Source of the DNA: an uncultured Chlorobiaceae bacterium
Lineage (GTDB): Bacteria > Bacteroidota > Chlorobiia > Chlorobiales > Chlorobiaceae
Length of the DNA: 5,770 bases
Direction: 5' to 3'
Assembly (NCBI GenBank): GCA_903917955.1
Contig: CAIXCO010000194.1
Coordinates: 1 to 5,770 of the forward strand
The stretch's first letter is position 1. The number at the start of each line of letters is the position of its first letter. Shown piece by piece: positions 1-5,512 of the stretch. The notes under the pieces were generated by a model. That model was not told the DNA's origin. It saw only the letters and a program-made list of their open reading frames with translations, and did no database searches. A program made the position numbers and the translations under genes.

Positions 1-1
1 C

Positions 2-103
2 CAGCAGTGGCCTGAACACTTTTTTGGTGATACCCTTGGCGAAACTCGTGAACAGTCGCGGTTGATGTTTGAGCGAATGAAACAACAACGACAGAGAGCG
101 TGA
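2..103 (+). CDS. C-terminal fragment of an upstream protein, possibly an AAA-type ATPase (partial)
   Basis: The frame is open from the left edge and ends at TGA 101-103, giving the last 33 residues of a protein that begins outside the window. The fragment starts QQWPEHFFGD and ends in a basic, helical-looking tail (FERMKQQRQRA). The WPExFFGD pattern recalls the C-terminal end of some AAA/ABC-type ATPases carrying a DUF3696-like tail; this is from memory of the family and is tentative, since no catalytic motif is in view. Its stop overlaps the candidate GTG start of the PIN gene (GTGA, 100-103), so the two genes are probably co-transcribed and translationally coupled. An ATPase next to a nuclease is a common defence-type arrangement. 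An antitoxin is an alternative reading. Confidence 0.55.
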   Translation, partial: QQWPEHFFGDTLGETREQSRLMFERMKQQRQRA

Positions 104-630
104 AGGAGCGATATGTGGTTGACACCAATGTGCTGATTGCTGCAAGTGCAACCCTCCAAAATTCGCCAATGGCTTTGGTTGCTACACCTGAAGATTTCGA
201 CTTGCGTTACGAGGTATGGAAATGGTTGACCTGTTTCAGTGAATCCTGCTCAAGGTTGGTACTTGACGGTCAACAGGAAATAGACGCAGAATATCGTCAT
301 AAGCTTATGTACCCCGATTATGGGCTTCAAGTAGTTCAGAATAAGTGGGATACGTTATGTGTTGACATGGTTGATGTCTCTTATGACCGTGACGGTTATG
401 CGGTGTTGGAGGAGCCATTGCTTACGGTAATTCACGATCGGGCTGACAGAAAGATGGTTGCTGCGGCACAGGTGGCACTTTGTGAATATGGATTTTGTGC
501 AATTGCTTTTGCCGCAGATAGTGATTGGCATGAATGGGAAGAGTCTCTTTATACTGCTGGTTTACAGCTTGAGCCAATCATCGAAGGGTGGTCTCGATCG
601 AAGCATTTGGAGAAGAAATCGAAAAAATGA
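100..630 (+). CDS. PIN-domain ribonuclease-like protein
   Basis: This 176-residue protein opens with the hallmark first PIN strand, YVVDTNVLIAAS. Acidic residues expected for a divalent-metal PIN active site are present: D8, E60 or E64 (QQEIDAEY), D116 (HDRADRKMVAAA) and D140/D142 (AADSDWHEWEE). PIN proteins are metal-dependent single-strand nucleases, most often RNases of toxin-antitoxin or defence modules. It is somewhat longer than a VapC toxin (about 130-140 residues), the extra length lying in residues 20-60. The tail is Lys-rich (KHLEKKSKK). Two starts are possible. GTG 100 overlaps the upstream stop (GTGA) and gives a complete first strand, but has only a weak AGAGAG before it. GTG 115 has a perfect AAGGAG at 103-108 with a 6-base spacer but trims the strand to MVDTNVLI. 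The substrate cannot be told from sequence. A non-toxin PIN nuclease working with the upstream protein is equally possible. Confidence 0.85.
   Translation: MKERYVVDTNVLIAASATLQNSPMALVATPEDFDLRYEVWKWLTCFSESCSRLVLDGQQEIDAEYRHKLMYPDYGLQVVQNKWDTLCVDMVDVSYDRDGYAVLEEPLLTVIHDRADRKMVAAAQVALCEYGFCAIAFAADSDWHEWEESLYTAGLQLEPIIEGWSRSKHLEKKSKK
103..108 (+). promoter_or_regulatory. Shine-Dalgarno AAGGAG inside the PIN gene start region
   Basis: AAGGAG lies 6 bases before an in-frame GTG at 115-117. It begins within the upstream stop codon. If used, it would start the PIN protein five residues later than the overlapping GTG at 100. It is the best ribosome binding site in this part of the window and makes the true start ambiguous. 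Confidence 0.5.
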
Positions 631-1020
631 CAAACTTTGTTCGATATCCGCATATTGCCCTCCTTATGATGGGCAGTTCTTCTGCTTGAATGTTTGGATT
701 GGTGTACATCACGAAGCCATCCAGAAAGCATTTGGAGAGTAACTGATCTTGTTTGGAGAGGAGTGCTCGCTGCTATCCACAGAACTCACCTGCATGAATA
801 ACGTTCAGCAGCATTATTGGCCAGATGCAGCATGGTGCAAATCGCGTATCAAAAATTAACCTATACGGCAAATATACCAATACGCTTATATGTGGATTCT
901 ATCTGTGCAGTGGCACATATTTACATTATTTTTAATGCTTTAAAAGTAAAATAAGTTGATATCGTTGGTATATTGTTGAAAGTTGAGTATGTGTTTCAAG
1001 GCGTAACCAACATCACCTGC
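631..1020. other. 390-base intergenic region, AT-rich, no convincing gene
   Basis: No frame here has coding character on either strand. Short open frames exist (for example ATG 794 to the stop at 859, 21 codons) but lack ribosome binding sites and recognisable sequence. From about 850 to 980 the DNA becomes AT-rich and carries inverted repeats, described separately. A weak sigma70-like pair, TTTACA 920-925 and TAAAAG 941-946 (15-base spacer), could serve the genes from 1021 onward, but it is poor. I see no strong intrinsic terminator after the PIN gene. The region probably separates the PIN module from the signalling cluster and holds that cluster's promoter. Confidence 0.5.
871..974. repeat. 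nested inverted repeats upstream of the signalling cluster
   Basis: A perfect 10-base inverted repeat, AATATACCAA at 871-880 and TTGGTATATT at 965-974, encloses two smaller ones: ATATGTG 888-894 with CACATAT 914-920, and TTTTAA 930-935 with TTAAAA 940-945. On paper these fold into a three-way junction of about 104 bases. The arms are AT-rich, so chance is a real alternative. The outer arms could also be paired operator half-sites. No T-run follows, so it does not look like a terminator. Confidence 0.35.
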
Positions 1021-1218
1021 ATGTTCAATAAAGTGTTTCTCGCAGTTCTTTGCTCACTGCTGCTTTCCGGTACCGTAGGGGCAAAAACCTCCGTCAGGGG
1101 TCAATCCGCAGCGCTTCAAAATAGGGTATCAGACAAGGCAACGGCAAAAGCCTGGCTTCAGTTGGCCTGTGCAAATGGGTACAAGCCGGCATGCGATGTT
1201 TTGAAAAAGAAGAATTAA
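1021..1218 (+). CDS. small secreted protein with a single Sel1/Hcp-like half repeat
   Basis: From ATG 1021 this encodes 65 residues. A classic Sec signal peptide comes first: MFNK, a hydrophobic core VFLAVLCSLLLSG, and a likely cleavage after VGA (residue 21). The mature peptide is about 44 residues. Its C-terminal half, AKAWLQLACANGYKPACDVL, matches the helix pair of Sel1-like repeats, and Cys50 and Cys58 are separated by seven residues, the disulfide spacing seen in Hcp (Helicobacter cysteine-rich) repeats. One repeat is far fewer than these proteins usually have. A TTG at 973 would add 16 residues and bury the signal peptide, so ATG 1021 is preferred, although its nearest purine-rich site (AAGGCG at 998) is distant. 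It lies 69 bases before the VWA-FHA gene on the same strand, so it may be a periplasmic partner or ligand of that protein. It could instead be the remnant of a longer Sel1 protein. Confidence 0.6.
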   Translation: MFNKVFLAVLCSLLLSGTVGAKTSVRGQSAALQNRVSDKATAKAWLQLACANGYKPACDVLKKKN

Positions 1219-1287
1219 ATCTGTCGGGTAACTGGCCTTCCAATAATGAAAAAGTAGGTGATTTTGAACCATTTCAGTTGTCTGATA

Positions 1288-2700
1288 ATGAAAAAAATGT
1301 TCAGGGCTATCAATGCAGTTGTTTTCTCTGTTTTATTGGTAACCGCAAATGTCTATGCCCTCCCTGCACGCTTGGACGTTCTTTTTGTGCTTGACAATTC
1401 AGGAACCATGAAGAGCAATGACCCTGAATTCATGACCCGGCGTTCTGTTTTGAAGCTTACGAAGGCATTTTCACAAGACACAAGAGTTGGAGTCGTTGTT
1501 TTTGACGTTAAAGCAGATTTTGCAATGCCACTGACTTCTGTAGCAAATCCTGATTTTGAAAATGAGGTTAAAAACTCTCTGAGGAGACTGAGCTATACCG
1601 GGAAGTATACGAACATCCCCATAGCGATAGAGCGAGCTGTTTATGATTTGAAACTACATGGAAGAAAGGATGCCGAAAAAGTAGTCATTTTCATGACAGA
1701 CGGTTTCATTGATAGTGGGAACGCAAAAAAAGATATTGGATTGGCTACATGGCTGAAAGAGGACCTTACTTTGGAGGCAAAGAATGCAGGGATCAGAATA
1801 TTCAGCCTTGCATTTACTGAAGAGGCTGATTTTGAGCTTATTCAGACGTTATCCGTGAAGACAGGCGGCGGATACTACCGGGCTGGGAAAATGGAAGATC
1901 TTGAAAAAGTGTTTGATGCTATCCAGCAAGCAATCCTTTTCCCACCAGTTAAAACACAATCACTCGTTGAAAAAGATGGCTTTCTCATGGAATTGATTGG
2001 CGGTGCCTTTGCAATCATAATCATATCGGGAATAGCAGTCATTTTTCTGCGTGCAAAAGGTAACAAGAAGGACATCAATCCGAATAGTAATAATCAACCA
2101 AAACTGCCGGAAGCAATGCTCCTGGATGTGGAGGGTATCACCGGAAAAAATGAAATCTTATTAACGAAGAAAGAAATTACGATTGGACGAGCGGTCGATG
2201 GCGTAAAGCCCTCTGTCGATATTGCTATTCCTCAAAATACGATTTCAGCACTCCATGCCTCCATTGAGTATAGGGACAACTCCTTTTTCATTACGGATCG
2301 GCGAAGCACAAACAAGACCTATCTCAACAATCAGCCACTCACGCCTGACGCTCCAAAAAAACTGAAATCCGGAGATCTTGTCACCTTCGACAAGTATAAA
2401 TTTAAATTCATTGTTAAGGAACAGATCGGTAGTGGTGGAACTGTTTTTCAGCCGGGAACCGCTGGAGGTACTGTTATCCGCCAATCGGGCATTTCTCCTG
2501 CACCAAAACCTGAGCCCGGAGTTATCGGTGATCATGGGCCGGTGGATGAAGAAGGGACTCATGTAAAGCCCGGTGTATGCTCAACACATCCAAGTTATAA
2601 GGCAACTGAAGTTTGCCCTGTTTGCAAAAAGGGATTCTGTGCCGAATGCATGGTAGAAAAGACCGGGCAGAGGATGTGTCGGCAATGTGCCGGTGATTGA
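1288..2700 (+). CDS. membrane-anchored VWA-FHA protein with C-terminal zinc-binding module
   Basis: The 470-residue protein (from ATG 1288) is built in this order. A Sec signal peptide (residues 1-24, MKKMFRA then a hydrophobic core, cleavage near VYA). A VWA domain (about 28-215) with a complete MIDAS metal site: D36-N-S38-G-T40, T108 (KYTNIP) and D138 (FMTDGF). A TM helix (about 235-254) followed by basic residues, so what follows is cytoplasmic. An FHA domain (about 276-376) with G300-R301, S320/H323 and N342, the residues that bind phosphothreonine in this fold. A linker with two GGTV motifs (T385, T395). Last, a Cys/His module, C431/H434, C443/C446, C451/C454 and C464/C467, resembling a B-box-like zinc finger. 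Thus VWA would lie outside and FHA/zinc inside. The in-frame GTG at 1258 would spoil the signal peptide. Neither start has a good ribosome binding site. With the kinase gene 78 bases downstream, it is the likely FHA partner or substrate of that kinase. Confidence 0.85.
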   Translation: MKKMFRAINAVVFSVLLVTANVYALPARLDVLFVLDNSGTMKSNDPEFMTRRSVLKLTKAFSQDTRVGVVVFDVKADFAMPLTSVANPDFENEVKNSLRRLSYTGKYTNIPIAIERAVYDLKLHGRKDAEKVVIFMTDGFIDSGNAKKDIGLATWLKEDLTLEAKNAGIRIFSLAFTEEADFELIQTLSVKTGGGYYRAGKMEDLEKVFDAIQQAILFPPVKTQSLVEKDGFLMELIGGAFAIIIISGIAVIFLRAKGNKKDINPNSNNQPKLPEAMLLDVEGITGKNEILLTKKEITIGRAVDGVKPSVDIAIPQNTISALHASIEYRDNSFFITDRRSTNKTYLNNQPLTPDAPKKLKSGDLVTFDKYKFKFIVKEQIGSGGTVFQPGTAGGTVIRQSGISPAPKPEPGVIGDHGPVDEEGTHVKPGVCSTHPSYKATEVCPVCKKGFCAECMVEKTGQRMCRQCAGD

Positions 2701-2778
2701 CCTGCACTTTCTTGAAAATGAACTGAAATGGAGAGATTAAGGTAATGCTCACACCACAGAATTAGTATTGTAAAAGCC

Positions 2779-3657
2779 ATGTCACTTCTCCATGATTTAA
2801 GAAATCTGTTCAATCAGGATAAGCAACCTCCCGTTACAACGGTAGAGGCTAAAGCTGAAATACCTGCGCCTGTTATCCCGGTTGTCCCTAAACCACTCCA
2901 CCAAGATATCCCTGATAAGGTCAAGCCGGAACCTGCAGGAGGCACGATTGTGCGTCAGGTTGTTGCGCCACAGCCTTCACCGCCAGAAATTCTGGCTCAA
3001 ATTGATTGGGCCGTTAAAAACGCAAAGACCTACAGAACCGGCGATTTGATTGAAAACCGGTATAAGGTTGAGGAGGTATTGTCCGGGGCGATGGGTTATG
3101 TCTATATCGGGAGGTACGCCCAGCAGCAAATCACGTTTGCCATCAAGCAGCCAAAAGAATCAATGCTTGCTGACCGCGATCTGTTCTCCCGCGTTTTGCA
3201 GGAGGCAGATTCCTGGACAGGTCTTGGTATGCACCCAAACATAGCGTATTGCTACTTTGTGAAGCTGATCGAGGAGGTGCCCCATATTTTCATTGAGTAT
3301 GTCGATGGCGGCAGCCTTGAAGAGTGGATAAGTGACCGCCGATGCGCTGATTACAAGGTCGGCCTTGATATGGCAATACAGTTCTGTCATGGTTTGGAAC
3401 GGGCCCATGACCGAGGAATGATCCATCGTGACATCAAACCAAGAAATATTCTGGTAACAAAAGAGGGGCTGGTTAAAGTTACAGACTTCGGTATTGCCGG
3501 TGGAATCAAGGTTGGTGGAAAGGGCGGAGCCATATCAGGTGACCAGCAGGGCACCCGTATGGGAGCAATGATGGGAACACTTGCATACATGTCACCCGAG
3601 CAGTTCAGGGATCCGAGGCAGAATACGTTGCGATTACCGAGAAGAGGTTGGAAATAG
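2779..3657 (+). CDS. eukaryotic-like Ser/Thr protein kinase, truncated in the C-lobe
   Basis: The 292-residue product has a Pro-rich, probably disordered N-terminal linker (1-85) with a GGTIVRQ motif (T56), then a kinase domain from about residue 90. Visible motifs: a Gly-rich loop LSGAMGYVYIG (101-111), VAIK-type lysine K123, a probable alpha-C glutamate E142, catalytic loop H216-R217-D218 with K220 and N223, D236-F237-G238, and a GTLAYMSPE activation-segment end (266-274). All catalytic residues are intact. After residue about 280 the kinase sequence stops: the expected subdomains IX-XI (alpha-F Asp, later helices) are absent and a basic 11-residue tail of no kinase character leads to TAG at 3655. 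About 80-100 residues of C-lobe are missing, so the enzyme is probably unstable or inactive, unless it is a minimal variant. No TM helix is seen, so it is cytosolic. There is no clear Shine-Dalgarno before ATG 2779. The shared motif and position tie it to the VWA-FHA gene. Confidence 0.8.
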   Translation: MSLLHDLRNLFNQDKQPPVTTVEAKAEIPAPVIPVVPKPLHQDIPDKVKPEPAGGTIVRQVVAPQPSPPEILAQIDWAVKNAKTYRTGDLIENRYKVEEVLSGAMGYVYIGRYAQQQITFAIKQPKESMLADRDLFSRVLQEADSWTGLGMHPNIAYCYFVKLIEEVPHIFIEYVDGGSLEEWISDRRCADYKVGLDMAIQFCHGLERAHDRGMIHRDIKPRNILVTKEGLVKVTDFGIAGGIKVGGKGGAISGDQQGTRMGAMMGTLAYMSPEQFRDPRQNTLRLPRRGWK

Positions 3658-3674
3658 TGTTGGCAATCCAGTAG
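3612..3674 (+). pseudogene. possible out-of-frame 3' remnant behind the truncated kinase
   Basis: In a different frame from the kinase, starting near its breakpoint, an open stretch of 20 codons reads SEAEYVAITEKRLEIVLAIQ and ends at TAG 3672-3674. It looks more protein-like (amphipathic helix) than the kinase's own tail in the same DNA. It does not resemble kinase subdomain IX. It may be the 3' end of another gene joined to the kinase by a deletion. It is too short to identify and could be chance. Confidence 0.25.
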
Positions 3675-3712
3675 TAATCGTTGTAACTCGTTTTTCGTCA
3701 TAAAACAGCTCT

Positions 3713-3733
3713 AACCTTTTGAAGGTCAAGGTT
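3713..3733. repeat. short inverted repeat between the kinase and the HEPN-like gene
   Basis: AACCTT (3713-3718) pairs with AAGGTT (3728-3733). An alternative tighter hairpin, ACCTT-TTG-AAGGT (3714-3726), uses the same left arm. An interrupted T-rich stretch follows. It could be a weak terminator for the kinase transcript or an operator for the downstream cassette. A poor promoter-like pair (TTGAAG 3719-3724, TAATTA 3743-3748) overlaps it. The evidence is weak. Confidence 0.3.
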
Positions 3734-3797
3734 TTGGTGTTTTAATTATGGATATTTATTGAGGAAACTTTTAAAAAAACAGTGAATTTTTTTACGA

Positions 3798-4208
3798 ATG
3801 AACCTTGATTTTCTTGACGCTCACGAACGCCATTGGGAGGACGCTGAACTCTTGAAGGATGGCAATCGACTTGCCAATGCCGATCAATTGTTCGGCATAT
3901 CAGCGGAATGTGGGCTCAAGTGCCTGATGATACAGTTTGGCATGCCTATGGATACAGATAAACCAAAGGATCGTAAAGACCGCGTTCATGTTAATGAAAT
4001 ATGGATTCGTTTCGAGGCGTATCGTTCAGGTCATCTACAGGGTATAAATTATGCTCTTCCGACAGGGAATCCCTTTTCTGACTGGAACGTCAATCAGCGA
4101 TATGCGCATAGAAATAATTTTGACAGTACTCGACTTGCAAATCATCGGACAGGTGGGGAGCTTGTTCGGGTATTGATTACTAAAGCCAAACGGGATGGTT
4201 TCCTATGA
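3798..4208 (+). CDS. HEPN-like small protein, first gene of an NTPase cassette
   Basis: This 136-residue, mainly helical, soluble protein begins MNLDFLDAHERHWEDAELL. The second helix region, ANADQLFGISAECGLKCLM (26-44), resembles the HEPN signature in which an A-x-E-x-x-L-K-like helix packs the four-helix bundle. HEPN proteins are often RNases using an Rx4-6H motif. Here R59-x4-H64 fits the spacing formally, while the more striking NQRYAHRNNF (99-108) is an Arg/His cluster of different spacing, so the catalytic residues are uncertain. The gene's TGA overlaps the next ATG (ATGA, 4205-4208), showing tight coupling to the ParA-like ATPase. ATG 3798 has no obvious Shine-Dalgarno; the upstream 140 bases are AT-rich and likely hold the cassette promoter. 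It may be a toxin-type effector or an RNA-binding adaptor; the HEPN assignment itself is by eye. Confidence 0.6.
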   Translation: MNLDFLDAHERHWEDAELLKDGNRLANADQLFGISAECGLKCLMIQFGMPMDTDKPKDRKDRVHVNEIWIRFEAYRSGHLQGINYALPTGNPFSDWNVNQRYAHRNNFDSTRLANHRTGGELVRVLITKAKRDGFL

Positions 4209-5512
4209 GCACATTTGATGAAATTCTTCCTAACCTGACGAAAATCTTTTACCTTTTTCAGGAGGATGTTACCAAAATGAAACCCATTCTCGTCAATCGT
4301 GACCTGAATGGCAGGGTACGTCTTATCGTGGACGAGAAGTGGGAAGATGATGAGTCTCAACAAATCGCACTCGACAACATTGCTCAAAAAATTCAAGAAG
4401 AGCTTGGCTCTCATGCCTATCCCGCACAACAGGCAGTGTTGTTCGAACCCGATATTGATGATTTTTTGAAGAGAGAGAGCTGCTTTCAGCTTGAAGGTGC
4501 TAGCGATGTTTTTGTTATTGATCGTCTGGCGGTAGAGAGTAATTGGTCGCACATTTCCAGTTTAAGGTTATCTGTACCTCGAACAGTCTTTTTTTCGATC
4601 AAGGGTGGTGTTGGGCGATCAACTGCACTTGCCGCAACGGCATGGGCATTGGCTGAGCAAGGCAAAAAAGTACTGGTGCTTGATCTGGATTTAGAATCAC
4701 CGGGACTCTCTTCGGCGTTACTTCCCGAAGATCGGCGCCCTTCTTATGGTATTACTGATTGGCTTGTGGAAGATTTGGTCGACAATGGTGATGCGGTGTT
4801 TGAACACATGGTCGCCACAAGTGCCTTATCGCATAATGGAGAAATATTGGTGGTTCCTGCGCATGGGGCAAATCCCGGAGAGTATATCGCCAAACTTGGC
4901 CGTGTCTGGATGCCCAAAATTGATGGGGATGGCAAGCGCCACTCATGGTCAGACCGTCTATGTCGATTGCTGGGTGCCCTTGAAGCGCGGTGGAAACCTG
5001 ATGTGACACTGATTGACTCACGTGCTGGTATTGACGAAGTTGCATCAGCGTGTATCACCGAACTCTCGGCATCCACCATTCTTCTTTTTGCTGTAGATGG
5101 AGATCAGACCTGGTCAGGTTATCGTATGTTGTTTAAGCACTGGAGAAAAACAGGGGTTGTCCGTGACATTCGTGAGCGGCTCCAGATTGTCGGAGCCATG
5201 ATTCCTGAAGTTGGAACCGAGGATTATGTTGAAGGTTTGCTTGAACGGGCCTGGGATATTTTTTCGGAAGAGCTTTATGATGAAGTTCCAGCCGGAAAGG
5301 TTTCAGGTGAAGAGGGCGTTTGGAGCTATGACCAGTCCGATGAGAGCGCACCGCACTATCCGTGGGTGGTGAAATGGCATAGAAGCTTTGCTGTTTTGAA
5401 AAGTTTACATGGTCGTTTGAAAGGTATTGATCATGAAATGGTGAGAGTGCTTTTTGGCCCTTTGATTGCTGGCGTTGAACTTTCCATTGAAACAGATGGA
5501 GGTTCACAGTGA
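4205..5512 (+). CDS. ParA/MinD-type ATPase with variant KGGVGR Walker A
   Basis: The 435-residue protein has an N-terminal region of about 120 residues without a recognised fold, then a deviant-Walker-A SIMIBI NTPase domain. The P-loop reads SIKGGVGRST (131-140): the signature lysine K133 is kept but the usual GK lysine is arginine (R138), the feature of the group called KGGVGR-motif variant ATPases. Further landmarks are VLVLDLDLESPG (156-167, switch I/A' region, D160/D162) and DVTLIDSRAGIDE (266-278, Walker B D271). ParA-type enzymes dimerise on ATP around the signature lysine. Residues 300-435 form an added C-terminal region rich in Trp and acidic residues. No TM segment is seen. It starts inside the stop of the HEPN-like gene, and its own stop overlaps the next GTG. 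It is therefore the middle gene of a three-gene unit and more likely a conflict-system sensor or switch than a plasmid partition protein, since no ParB-like gene or repeats are present. Confidence 0.85.
   Translation: MSTFDEILPNLTKIFYLFQEDVTKMKPILVNRDLNGRVRLIVDEKWEDDESQQIALDNIAQKIQEELGSHAYPAQQAVLFEPDIDDFLKRESCFQLEGASDVFVIDRLAVESNWSHISSLRLSVPRTVFFSIKGGVGRSTALAATAWALAEQGKKVLVLDLDLESPGLSSALLPEDRRPSYGITDWLVEDLVDNGDAVFEHMVATSALSHNGEILVVPAHGANPGEYIAKLGRVWMPKIDGDGKRHSWSDRLCRLLGALEARWKPDVTLIDSRAGIDEVASACITELSASTILLFAVDGDQTWSGYRMLFKHWRKTGVVRDIRERLQIVGAMIPEVGTEDYVEGLLERAWDIFSEELYDEVPAGKVSGEEGVWSYDQSDESAPHYPWVVKWHRSFAVLKSLHGRLKGIDHEMVRVLFGPLIAGVELSIETDGGSQ
5498..5502 (+). promoter_or_regulatory. Shine-Dalgarno GGAGG for the third cassette gene
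   Basis: GGAGG sits 6 bases before GTG 5509, inside the end of the ATPase gene. It decides the GTG start, which overlaps the preceding stop codon (GTGA, 5509-5512). Confidence 0.7.

Noticed and set aside
656..675. TGCCC/GGGCA hairpin as terminator of the PIN gene
   Set aside because: Only five pairs with a 10-base loop and no clean T-run after it.
458..742. A 94-codon + strand open frame overlapping the end of the PIN gene
   Set aside because: Mostly a shadow of the PIN gene in another frame; the part beyond 630 has no recognisable motif and no ribosome binding site.
871..974. Integron attC or transposon end
   Set aside because: The outer arms do not match the attC core consensus, there are no flanking direct repeats, and no transposase or integrase gene is near.
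2744..2764. Six-codon frame (MLTPQN) with AAGG before it, as a leader peptide for the kinase gene
   Set aside because: Too short to distinguish from chance; the spacing of AAGG to ATG is too tight and no attenuator hairpin follows.
4205..5512. Plasmid or chromosome partition locus (ParA)
   Set aside because: The Walker A is the KGGVGR variant, the neighbours are HEPN-like and P-loop genes, and no ParB-like gene or centromere-like repeats are seen.
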